This document shows positions 49,702-59,512 of a stretch of 64,000 bases of DNA, piece after piece. The notes under the pieces are model-generated. The model had not been told where the DNA came from. It saw only the letters and a program-made list of their open reading frames with translations, and did not search any database. A program made the translations under genes and the position numbers. Positions within the stretch are counted from its first letter, which is position 1, and each line of letters begins with the position of its first letter. Origin of the DNA: Imbricaverruca yamaguchii (lineage: Eukaryota > Arthropoda > Thecostraca > Neoverrucidae); assembly GCA_034440575.1 (NCBI GenBank), contig JAOTOL010001325.1, positions 541,001-605,000 of the forward strand, read 5' to 3'.

Positions 49702-50061
49702 CTGAACGTAGACGGCGAATGGCATGACGGTGGCCGACACCAGCAAGTCGGCCACAGCCAGGCTGACAATGAAGTAGTTGGTGGCCGACTGGAGCGATCT
49801 CTCGCGCCACACGGCCAGGATCACCAGCACGTTCCCGAACACACTGAGCAGCGGGATCAGCACCAGCAACAGGAACCAGTACTGGCGCGCCGGCCAGCTG
49901 GCCCCGCCGCAGTCGGTGCCGTTGACGGCGTCGCAGCTGACGTTCAGGCGGGAGCCGTTGCGGGCCGGGTCCAGCTGGACGGTGGCCATCAGCGCGTCCA
50001 GCACCAGGCCCGCGTCATCGCTGCAGTTGAGGCAGGATGGCGGCGTCGCCGCGGCAGACAT
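49702..50061 (-). CDS. D2-like dopamine receptor, first coding exon
   Basis: 120 codons from ATG at 50061. The N-terminus is extracellular with potential N-glycosylation sites NCS, NGS, NVS and NGT. Membrane helix 1 is about residues 61-85 ([20 protein letters not shown]) with the conserved GN. Then comes the loop [13 protein letters not shown]. Helix 2 is about residues 95-119, with LAVADLL (conserved Asp) and [29 protein letters not shown] is the signature of invertebrate D2-like dopamine receptors, G-protein-coupled receptors that bind dopamine and act through Gi/o. The exon ends in phase 0 at donor CAG/GTCAGT. The frame is open upstream to an earlier ATG at 50232, but that part is Arg-rich and repeat-like, so 50061 is preferred. 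Other biogenic-amine receptors are possible but less likely. Confidence 0.85.
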
Positions 50062-50304
50062 GTCAGCCGCTGTGGGCCCCACGGCAGGCTGACGGCAGGC
50101 TGACGGCTGACGGCGCGCCCGGACCGCACACCGGCCAGACGCACACTGACGGAGGCCGACCGAGGCTTCGATCAGCACGCCACAGCGGCGCAGCCGACTC
50201 GGCCGCCGGCGCGTCCGCAGCCGCGCGCCCATTGTGCTCGGTAATGGCAGCAGCTATCTGCGCCGACGAGCCGCAGACCAGCTCCTCCGTCGTCGGCTCT
50301 CGCG

Positions 50305-50690
50305 GGACCGGTTGAGACGAGCTCCTCGCTCCTCGGGTCCGGCGGGAGCCGCTCGGACGATCTCCTCGCTCCTCGGGTCCGGCGGGAGCCGCTCGGACGA
50401 TCTCCTCGCTCCTCGGGTCCGGCGGGAGCCGCTCGGACGATCTCCTCGCTCCTCGGGTCCGGCGGGAGCCGCTCGGACGATCTCCTCGCTCCTCGGGTCC
50501 GGCGGGAGCCGCTCGGACGATCTCTTCGGTCTTCGAGTGCAGCGTGAGCCGCTCGGACGATCTCCTCGGTCTTCGAGTGCAGCGTGCGCCGCTCGGACGA
50601 TCTCTTCGATCCTCTGGTCCCGTGGCAGTCGCTGGGACGATCTCTTTATCACTGTGGTCCAGCAGGAGCCGCTGGGACGATCTCCTCGGA
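50305..50690. repeat. 40-bp minisatellite, about 9 copies
   Basis: Units contain GAGCCGCTCGGACGATCTCC and TCGCTCCTCGGGTCCGGCGG. Left units are identical and right units diverge (TTCGAGTGCAGCGT). It lies immediately upstream of the receptor exon on the minus strand, so it could fall in its 5-prime UTR or promoter. Confidence 0.95.
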
Positions 50691-50762
50691 AACCGAGATG
50701 AGCTCCTCCTACTCGGTCCTCGAGCCCTTGGGGCGACCTTTTTGTGGGCCGAGTCGAGCCAT

Positions 50763-50822
50763 GTTAGGCGTTCGTGACCGGCCTGCTTCCGGACACGGAC
50801 GCCTAACGTGTCCGGAAGCAGG
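50763..50822. other. Interleaved inverted repeats
   Basis: GTTAGGCGT (50763-50771) complements ACGCCTAAC (50799-50807), and CCTGCTTCCGGACAC (50782-50796) complements GTGTCCGGAAGCAGG (50808-50822). The order is A, B, A-prime, B-prime, so the two stems exclude each other in one molecule. Confidence 0.85.
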
Positions 50823-53174
50823 CACTGTAATGAGCTCCCCGGTCCTCGGAGGCCAAGACAAGCTCCTCAGACCTTGGATCAGGCAAAATAAATCGAACGG
50901 ATTCGGCCGCTGAGCCAGAAGACTACAGACGTGTCTGCCATCAGCTCCACCGACACCTGAGTAACCTGAAATTTGTATTTTTTGTTTATGGCACTCTCAC
51001 ACCGAAATAAACCTACTCTGACAAGGTCATGCCAACCTCACGACAGAAATAATCGTGTTCAGACGGGGCCATAGACTGGCATAGACACTAAGACTAGATA
51101 CCACCTACATATACTCAGACTCGGTCACGTCCACTCCCCACACTTCTCCGAGAACAGAATGAAGCAGTACGTGGATATGGACCAGCACAGACACTATGGC
51201 CCGAACTAGCATAGTCCCTCTGATAAAACGAACTATCACTACGTTAGGCGTCATGCGCGGAAATAATTCTGGTGGCGCCGCTCTGGCGGCAGGTTTTTGA
51301 AGCAGCATAAATACACCAATGCAATATTTCATTACGTGTATTTATCACATTGCAAAGACCAACTGTGGCATGGAATAAAAATAGACATTATATCTTCTCT
51401 TTCCGTAGATATTATGGTCGTTTACTGTAATATTCGTTTTATTATTCTAACAATCTGAGTCGATTTCACTTTTCGCTGCGAGCTTGCTATGGTTGATGCT
51501 TCATTCTAGTTTCGACAGAACATGCCAGTAATTTCCAATGGTCAGATTTCAACAAGATTTAATGAAGCTCTCTTGTGATGAGCATTTCGTTCCATTCTGT
51601 ATTTATTTCACCCGTCACTTTTGCTTCGGAGTGTAATGTGAGCAATTAGTCTTCATTTATTTATCATAAAAATACATGACGCGCCTTCCGTGCCAAATGT
51701 CGGCAACTTCCAATGGTCTTAACTGAAGCAATGCCAAAATGCTACATTTTGATATCATATTGCTCTGCGTTCGTGAAGTTTCAACCCTGTCACATTTGCT
51801 ATTAATACAAAGATTTCATGTTTTCCATTGTCACCTTGTATACATTTTAAATGTACTAGAAGTCCACCATTTCGCGTTCACCTCCTGCTCCTGTTCACTT
51901 GACCTACCTGTCAAATGTCTTCACATTTGTACCCAAAACATTCCAAGAGGTCGCGCAGAATGTAAAAGTGCAGTGAAATGTGACGGATTCGAACATGGCA
52001 CAAAATAACAAAAGTCGAACATCTTGCCATTAGGCTAACTTCGGCCGGCACCGTGGCGACGAAATAGTCCATGGATATTAGCTCGATAAACATTATCTCC
52101 GCCGGGCTTTGGGTTCAATTCTCGGCGTAGAAAGGCTGACCTTTATGGGTCTCCAAGATTGCCGTTTAAGATCAAACTACTTGTGGCAGAGGAATTCTGA
52201 AGATCCCGTGAGTGTCAGAGTAGCCTGCGCTATCTGTACATGGTGATCTTGGCCCATAATTGCTGTAATCGGCACGGCAATAAAGTGGAAACAGAGCCGT
52301 TTTTAGCGATCACAACATCCACCCACCCGTGTCACACTATCTCACCATCGTTGCACGACAGGTCGATGGTGGTGTCGATGGTGAACGTAAAATTTGTAGT
52401 CGGTACACAGAGCCGGGTAATAGAAGTAACAGCGTTGCTCCCATTTCCATCGTTTTCAGCCATCAGACACAATCGTGAAAAACGATGAAAATTGCCGCTT
52501 TTCATTTACACAGTTCCACCGACTGCACGTGCCACGCAGGGGTGTAACTTTTCATTTTGCAATGGGGGGGGGGGGCACTTCGTCCATTTTTTTATACCTC
52601 ACCTGACCCAGGACAGACATACAGAACTAGGTATTACAGGGTACGCCGAAAGAGGGCCAATACTTTGAACACCTGTCTTTTCTGGAAAAGGCCAGAGCCT
52701 TCTCTATTTCACAGTTTAGAGACAACGTTTTTGAGTATTTGGTGTGAAAGACTACCTTGAATGGTTTTCCCACCAGAGCGTAAAGTTGAAATGGTCCGAT
52801 TGCAGCAACTACCTATTCGGACCAAATCACACCATATATGTACATACATTGCAGCCCGCCGCTGTCTCTGTCGCCAGATTTGACATCCATCCATCCAGCT
52901 GTGCACTGCGTACTTAGACATTTAAAATTAGCGAAAAGGCTTATCTTTATTTGTCCATAACTTAGAGCTGATCACTTCGGCGAAGATCTTCCATGGAAAC
53001 GTTACGTCATGCCTCATGACAGGACGGCGCACTTCTATATCCCATTGGTGCATCACAATTTAACACGTCACACGTTCCAACGTCGCTGACGCCTCACGAC
53101 AGAGCAATCTTATCACTCACGTCGACACGCATGGCGCGTCACGCGTCACGTCACACATCGAGTGTCTGCTCTGC
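50823..53174. other. Intergenic DNA, no gene recognised
   Basis: AT-rich, with a loose ~180-bp direct repeat around 51515 and 51693 that shares AACTTCCAATGGTC. A tRNA-like B box (GGGTTCAATTCTC) near 52108 is isolated. No coding evidence. Confidence 0.4.
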
Positions 53175-54391
53175 TCAGATCAGACCGAATGCGTGCCTCC
53201 TCTGAGCGCTGCAGCCAAAGAACCCTCGCAGGAGTTCCTTCCGATCAAGAGCCCCAAGCTCTCGCCCGTACGCCGCGCACACTGCGAAGTGGTTGAACCG
53301 AGCTTGGCCCATTGTTGCACGCATGTAGGTTTTCAGCCTTCTCATCAGGCTGAAAGAGCGCTCCGCGGAGCAGCTCGTCGCCGGCGCTGTGAGCGCCAGG
53401 CGCACCAGACGCGCCGCCTCCGGGACCAGATCCTGCAGCTCACTAATCATCTCGGCAGCATCTTGCAGTGACTTTGGCCTGCGTCCAGCGTCGTGCAAAA
53501 ACCGCAAGTGAAGGACGACTCGCTCTTCATCTAGACCGTAGAACCGCGCTGCGCGCCGGCCCTCGTCTTGGTTTCCAGCCAGGGCTGCCTCTACCCCTTG
53601 CAGAACCTGGTTGTCGCCTTTGGTGAACCGGTCCTTGATGGAAGCTGCCAGGCTGCGCAGAGCGCCGTCGTACTCACGGCTGTAACGCTCCTTAGGTGTT
53701 TTCGGCGGCGTTTCTTCATCGTCGTTGTCCTTCAGCCGCTGCGACTTCTTGACAGGCCGTCTCAGGTGCGGCTCATCCACTCCGAGCGAATCAGCCTTAG
53801 CGACAGCGTCGGACCAGAACCGGTCGCAGACGGCCTCGCTGCACTGGGACAGCACGGCCTCCCTCATCAGTCTGACCTTGCTGAGGACGCCGGTGACAGA
53901 CTCCTGTCTGATCTGGATCGCTGTGATCACCGGCGTGACCAGCTGGTAGACGCGCAGGCCCAGGCTCGCCATGAAGAAAAAGTCAAACTCTTCCATCGCC
54001 CGCCGGTAGCCATGGGCCTTGACGGCCGACTCGGGTCAGGCTGTGGGATCTTCCTCGATGGCGTGCAGCGTAGCCAGCACGGCAGCCCAGTTGGACAGGA
54101 GTGACGTCAGGCTCCGCTCGTTGCAGGTCCACCGGGTGCGGCAGAATGAGGTCAGTCCGGCGGCCGTGACCTCTTGGTGCTGCTCGAACATGGCCAGGCG
54201 CTTCGGCGAGCTGCGAACGAACTCGATAAGTCCCGACGCCTCTCCGAGCGCGTTTCTGAGCGCAGGGGTTGCCATCGTGGTTAACCAGCCACGGGTAAGT
54301 CTTCTTCCACTTTGAGAACTGAAAGTTCTTCCCACGTTCAAACGCGGGCTGACGCGGCTTGACAGGCTCGGACGTGGACGGAGCGCACGGG
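53175..54391 (-). pseudogene. hAT / ZMYM1-like transposase-derived gene, main exon, broken
   Basis: After the acceptor TTCTTCCACAG the exon starts at 54391. The first part reads PVKPRQPAFERGKNFQFSKW and KKTYPWLV, resembling a TTF-type zinc-finger start. The frame then changes near 54290 to a segment with GLIEFVRSSPKRLAMFEQHQ and FCRTRWTCNERSL. This is the middle of hAT/ZMYM1-like proteins (the C-R-TRW motif). So several hundred residues in between are missing. An in-frame TGA at 54036-54038 separates this from the C-terminal 273 codons (from 53996). The C-terminal part contains the hAT dimerisation domain (ATSCSAERSFSLMRRLKTYM, residues 206-225 of that piece) and ends at 53175. It is probably a decayed or partly domesticated hAT gene. 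Confidence 0.8.
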
Positions 54392-55170
54392 CTGTGGAAG
54401 AAGAGAGAAGGATTAGGATAAGGACGTGGTGGACGTGATAACGACAATAAAAAGCCATTCATGGGTGACCGTTTCAGCAACCGTTTCAAAACGATGACAA
54501 ATGCACAAGAACGCTTAGTTTGCAATTTGCATGACACATGTGCGCGAGTAGGTACAGCTGGTATGGCAAGACTATCAAATTTCTTCTTGGTTCCAATCGG
54601 AAATCCGAAACTAAACGGGCAGAGCATGGTAAAGTTAGTGTGGTTGTGGTTTATAGTTTGTGTCGCGAAGCGGCCCAGAAATGTTTAATTTTGCAGGGAT
54701 TTTGTGGCCCAATCTCAGACAAAGTTTAAGGACAGCAGAAGAGTCTCGGAACTGGCAGTCGGTGTCGCGAAAAAAGACACGTGCTTGTTCTGTTCGCGTC
54801 GCCAGCGGTGCGAGTGCGGAAATGGATGTTTTCGCACAATCCGCACAAAATGTATCAGCACGATAGGATTGTCGATGCGGGACGCCTCAGAAAGCAGCAC
54901 AGCTGGTTGGGTTTGCGCCGCGAAACGGCACAAATTGTTATGCATTCGTATGAAATTGTATGCACAGGAACTCGCAATTTAACTTTTAAGCCTGGTTGAG
55001 GTGCGGCGCCCTGTGAGGTGGCGCCCAAGGCGCCGCGCTGTGGGCACGGCGGGTCTGGCGGCGCAGCCTGCACAACAGGGGTTTGGATGAGCTGGCCATC
55101 TAATGAGTAGTAATGAAATAATAGTTCCGGATTTCCCGCGAGGGATGATTTCGTAGTGTTCGCAGCTTAC

Positions 55171-55281
55171 CCTGGATCTTCGGTGACGGACTCCTGGACT
55201 GTTGATGGTGGTTCGACACCGACAGCCTCGGCACTTTGTGGATCGTCCTCTTGATTAGATGGATCGGGATCGGGATGTGAC
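55171..55281 (-). pseudogene. Probable upstream exon of the hAT/ZMYM1-like gene
   Basis: 111 bp between acceptor CACATCCTCAG and donor CCAGG/GTAAGC. The phase is exactly compatible with the exon at 54391 (two bases left over, completed by one). It encodes an acidic linker (PDPDPSNQEDDPQSAEAVG, then PSTVQESVTEDP). The match of phase supports the two-exon model; there is no homology evidence for this linker. Confidence 0.5.
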
Positions 55282-56469
55282 CTGAGGATGTGACAACTGG
55301 ATTAATCAGCGCTCGGTGTGATTCAGCTCATTCGTAGGGGCGAATGATTTCTGATAATTCTGATAATCCTTTGAGGCGGGCGAAATCTCAAAAATGTTCT
55401 TCAATAAATAAATAAAAAATCATCGGATTTGGGCAGCTTGCGATGTATGAGATGGTTTTATGATAAAACACGCTTAGGTTTCGAGAAAATAGCACTTTCA
55501 TGTGATTTTTATTTAAAAATCGGGAGTAGCGGGACGGCGGTCGCCAGCTTCGCCCCCCCCCACCATAGATACGCGTCTGATTACCTGTGCTGCTCATGCA
55601 CTCTATATGAGTAAGAACGGGGGACGGGTGTGCCATGTCCTCCACTTTCTGAAACGTTCCTATGCCTATGATGCACTCCATTACCCATATCATTCTGTTT
55701 CAGGAAAATGGCAAAAACCGGTTAAATCCATACAATTTCGCAACCTTAACGCCCTTCTATGAGGACGAAAGCTTTTCAGGAAGGTGAAATTAATGTAGGG
55801 AGAGCCCCTTATGTGCTTACCTTTTGCTGTTCGAAAACATGTTCAATATGGACCCTTGCACATTCTTCCTCTTTTGAGACATGTTTGACGTTTAGAAAGT
55901 ATAGCAAACACATTTATGTAGATGAGTCTCAGTTACAAAAGCGTCGCAACAGAACGCTGACGCTGACCATCGCACCTTAGCTTCAGCCACCCACAGATCC
56001 ACATTCCACAACTCTTCTATTGTTGATGTGCGCCAAGACGCCAAGGTCACGTATTTCATTTGGTAAATGCTGCGCAGCTTTAATTTCACTTTATAGAAAG
56101 TTAAATAATCGTTTTCATATTCACCTCCGGACGTGATCAAATTATTACTGCAAACCATTGAACGTGAATTAATGAAATTAAGGAATAGAAACTATTCAAG
56201 CATATTTTAGCCCATTAACATAGACTGAATATGATGTGTAGAGCAAGGCGAAGTATTGTTAAACATCGATTCCAGCCGATGCGCGATGCAAATTGCACGT
56301 ATGCAAATTGCACGGGCATGCTATGGAAACCGAGTTTGCCATTCGATATGTGCTCTTCCGTAAGGTCTGATGCGGTGATGTGTGCATTGGTCCAGTCCAG
56401 TAGCGTCATTAGCCACAGAACCAGTGATCGCCCAGCGTTGTCTGGCCCCGGTCATGGCGTCATCACCAG
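55282..56469. other. Intergenic DNA, no gene recognised
   Basis: AT-rich. Frame 56231-56848 is the extension of the exon described next and its left part has no support. Confidence 0.45.
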
Positions 56470-57274
56470 CGCCGACCGCGCCCCCAGGCGGCGGCGAGCG
56501 CCAGCTGAGTCCATCGCTGCACCCTCGCCAGCGGTACACCAGCGGCGGCGGCCGGTGTGGCGCGGCAGCGGCGGCCCGGCCCGGATGGTGCGCAGTCTGT
56601 CCGAGGGCAGTCTGGCGCCGAGTCTGCTGACGGTGGAGCTGGCGCCACCACCGGCCGCCGGCCGCGGCTGCCCGCTGCAGGAGGCCGGCCGACACGTGTC
56701 GCGGTCTGTCCCAGGGCAGTCTGGCGCCGAGTCTGCTGACGGTGGAGCTGGCGTCACCACCGGCCGCCGGCCGCGGCTGCCCGCTGCAGGAGGCCGGCCG
56801 ACACGTGTCGCGGTCTGTCCCAGGGCAGTCTGGCGCCGAGTCTGCTGACGATGGAGCTGGCGCCACCACCGGCCGCCGGCCGCGGCTGCCCGCTGCAGGA
56901 GGCCGGCCGACACGTGTCGCGGTCTGTCCCAGGGCAGTCTGGCGCCGAGTCTGCTGACGGTGGAGCTGGCGCCACCACCGGCCGCCGGCCGCGGCTGCCC
57001 GCTGCAGGAGGCCGGCCGACACGTGTCGCAGTCTGTCCCAGGGCAGTCTGGCGCCGAGTCTGCTGACGGTGGAGCTGGCGCCACCACCGGCCGCCGGCCG
57101 CGGCTGCCCGCTGCAGGAGGCCGGCCGACACGTGTCGCGGTCTGTCCCAGGGCAGTCTGGCGCCGAGTCTGCTGATGGTGGAGCTGGCGCCACCACCGGC
57201 CGCCGGCCGCGGCTGCCCGCTGCAGGAGGCCGGCCGACACGTGTCGCGGTCTATGGACTCGCTGCGTGGACGCG
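56470..57274 (+). CDS. RALGAPA: RALGAPA-like exon (Ser-rich region) with internal 109-bp array
   Basis: The left boundary is uncertain (acceptor candidate CATCACCAG at 56469). The right donor is CGCG/GTGAGG at 57275, phase 1. With one copy of the repeat the exon reads RMVRSLSEGSLAPSLLTVEL, then PLQEAGRHVSRSMDSLRG. This is a Ser-rich, phospho-site-like stretch as found before the conserved core in RalGAP alpha subunits. Six tandem 109-bp copies lie inside. Because 109 is not divisible by three, each copy rotates the frame, and the present sequence stops at 56848. Entry frame and exit frame agree only if one copy (or 4, 7...) is present. RalGAP alpha, with RalGAP beta, switches off RalA/RalB. 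Assignment of this exon depends on its neighbours. Confidence 0.5.
56595..57248. repeat. 109-bp exonic minisatellite, 6 copies
   Basis: Units start at 56595, 56704, 56813, 56922, 57031 and 57140. Each contains CAGTCTGGCGCCGAGTCTGC, the GCCACCACCGGCCGCCGGCC block and GCCGGCCGACACGTGTCGCG. Copies are about 98-100 percent identical except the first (TCCGAGG for TCCCAGG) and single changes. Each also carries CCCGCTGCAG, a possible 3-prime splice site. Confidence 0.97.
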
Positions 57275-58199
57275 GTGAGGCGGCCGGCGTGCCTCTGTTG
57301 CGTGGCTCTGCGTGACTCTGACGCTGACATACTGATACTGGCACTGACATACCATCACGGTAATGCCAAGGTAGACACGGGCATGCTGACACTGGCACAC
57401 TGTCACTAATATGCTGACACTGACACTGACATACTGCCACGTAGTAGTGCTGACATACTGGCACCTACACTGACGCTGATGGAATGTCACCAGCATACTG
57501 ACACTGATATGCTGACTGAGATATTGATGGCCATTTGATGCTTGCCACTGGTACCGACGTTTGTTTTCACTGGTACTGGTACTGACGTCGGTTACATGCT
57601 ATTATCACATGTAAACGACACCTGTCATGCACATGCACTTTTTGCGAAAATAGTTACTGACACTAACATTAGCCACTATCACTTGCATTATCAACCACCA
57701 CTGACGTGAACGCCTACCATGGCTCCTCATGGATGTGACCCGCGTCAGTCACAGGCCGTTCAGTGGGAAAATTTGGTGTACAGTGCGTCGGCTCCTGGCT
57801 CGGCACTGCATTGCCTTGGTTCCGTTGCTCGTGACGCGTGCTCCGGTACAGTCGTGGTGCCCAGTGTTGCGTGCAGAGGAATGTGTCATGTGTATGCACT
57901 GGCCGTACCGGAAATCCCCACAGCACGTCAGTAAGCGCCGGTCACGTCGATGTCAGTGTTGTGCTCAGTAGCTATTGCCACTACGGAGCCAGGCGTTTGT
58001 AGTGTTGCACCGTCTTCTGTCTGAAATTATGTGATAACTGTCATGTACTTTTTTGTGAACACGCATTCGACTAAGGCCATGTCATCAAGTCAGAAGCGTG
58101 TTGAAGTGTCCCAGCTGCTTCGATATAAACCCCGGTGCGTCGCTCTGGGCGAATTAACTGCCTGATCTGTGGAAACACGAGTTGAGTGTTCGATCCCAG

Positions 58200-58400
58200 T
58201 GAGCTGCCGGCGTTTTCATGTGCCCTGTGCGGTACGGCCGACTGACGCCGACTCCAGGCCGGCAGCGTCCATCCACTCGCAGACGTCTGAGGCCGACTAC
58301 CGCTCGCGCTCTCCGTCGCCATCCAGCGACATCGAGACCAACTCCATCAAGGAGTTGCCCATGGGTCTGGACTTGTTTAGGGCGGACGGCAACAGCATCG
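58200..58400 (+). CDS. RALGAPA: RALGAPA-like exon (Ser/Pro-rich linker)
   Basis: The donor is ATCG/GTGAGC at 58401, phase 1, which matches the next exon. The frame reads RPAASIHSQTSEADYRSRSP, then DIETNSIKELPMGLDLFRAD. The SRSPSPSS stretch is like the S-P-rich linker just before the conserved domain in RalGAP alpha. Two acceptors are possible: CGATCCCAG at 58199, which fits phase 1 of the upstream donor, or GACTCCAG at 58257. The first is chosen for phase. Confidence 0.6.
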
Positions 58401-58589
58401 GTGAGCTAGCCGCCGTCGGCGCCGCCCTGTTCACGTTGGATGTGCTCGTTTAGTGGATGTGGCGCGGCTGCATTGCCATAGTAGGCGGCGTCTAATAAAG
58501 CTGTGGCCTAATCAACTAAGTAGCCTAATCCCTAAAGTACCCTAAACTAAGTAGCCTATAAAGCCTAATCAACTAAGTAGCACAGCATT

Positions 58590-58618
58590 CAATATGTCAA
58601 TTGTCAATTGACATATTG
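58590..58618. other. 29-bp near-perfect palindrome in intron
   Basis: CAATATGTCAATTG, T, CAATTGACATATTG: two 14-bp complementary arms around one base. It lies next to two direct repeats of CCTAATCAACTAAGTAG (58507 and 58564). Confidence 0.85.
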
Positions 58619-58926
58619 GCTTGCCGATATTCCAGTGACGGGTTGTTACTGCATTCGTTGTTAGTAAGTTGGGACTGTTGTCCGATATCAGGTGTACTAT
58701 ATAGAATACAATTTGCCTATCAGCTACCTCTCCGGTCACATCCGAGCAAGCATACCTAAATAGGACAACATTCTAACTAATGTCAATTCGCATCTACTGT
58801 GCATCTATCGCATCATCATATTGTGTTCCAGCTCGCCTGATCATTTTGGTGGAGATGCGTGGGGCGGGGGGGGGGACGTTCCCGTGTCACAGCCGCCACG
58901 TCTGTGAAGTTGCCACCAGGCCAGTG

Positions 58927-59217
58927 ACCTGTGCCACTGCCCCCAGACACGGTGGACAGCGGCGCGTCGGAGCACCGCTCCGTGATGTCTGGCGGCTGGC
59001 TGCCCGACCTGGCTGTAATACTGACCTGTGCCACTGCCCCCAGACACGGTGGACAGCGGCGCGTCGGAGCACCGCTCCGTGATGTCTGGCGGCTGGCTGC
59101 CCGACCTGGATGTAATACTGACCTGTGCCACTGCCCCCAGACACGGTGGACAGCGGCGCGTCGGAGCACCGCTCTGTGATGTCCGGCGGCTGGCTGCCCG
59201 ACCTGGCTGTAATACTG
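58927..59217. repeat. 97-bp minisatellite made of acceptor plus exon start, 3 copies
   Basis: Units start at 58927, 59024 and 59121; the real intron end and exon start at 59218 is the fourth copy. Each unit holds CTGACCTGTGCCACTGCCCC + CAG, then the first ~60 bases of the exon (GACACGGTGGACAGCGGCGC and on to ATGTCTGGCGG). Confidence 0.97.
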
Positions 59218-59237
59218 ACCTGTGCCACTGCCCCCAG

Positions 59238-59437
59238 ACACGGTGGACAGCGGCGCGTCGGAGCACCGCTCGGTGATGTCTGGCGGCACACTGCGCGGCT
59301 GGCTGCCAGACGTGGCCGTCGTGCTGTGGCGGCGGCGCATGCTCGGCGCGCTCGGTAACGTCAACCACATCCTCAGCACGCCCATCCACGCCCAGGTGTT
59401 CGACTACCTGATCGAGCTCGGCGATACCATGGTCAGG
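59238..59437 (+). CDS. RALGAPA: RALGAPA-like exon, conserved core (1)
   Basis: Acceptor CTGCCCCCAG ends at 59237; donor AGG/GTGCGT is at 59438. It begins with two bases that complete a split Asp codon from the 58400 donor, and ends in phase 0. It reads [16 protein letters not shown], then [27 protein letters not shown] and [18 protein letters not shown]. This follows vertebrate RalGAP alpha closely in order and residues (VM-GGTL-GW--DVA-V-WRRMLG-LGDVNSI and [11 protein letters not shown] as I remember the family). This is from the alpha-helical solenoid upstream of the Rap/RanGAP domain. Confidence 0.88.
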
Positions 59438-59475
59438 GTGCGTACGCCGTTGCCTCCTAAGATCTGACGTCCCAC

Positions 59476-59512
59476 CCTAAGATCTGGCGTCTATACGACG
59501 CCAGATCTTAGG
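59476..59512. other. Perfect 16-bp hairpin near donor
   Basis: CCTAAGATCTGGCGTC (59476-59491) and GACGCCAGATCTTAGG (59497-59512) with loop TATAC. A third, direct copy of the arm (CCTAAGATCTGACGTC) precedes it at 59456. The hairpin is 38 bases inside the intron. Confidence 0.9.

Noticed and set aside
50763..50822. H-type pseudoknot
   Set aside because: The order of arms fits, but no bases are available to cross the 9-bp stem between A' and B', so both stems cannot form together.
52041..52130. tRNA gene or second SINE
   Set aside because: The B box GGGTTCAATTCTC is present, but the A box is poor and no cloverleaf can be drawn by eye.
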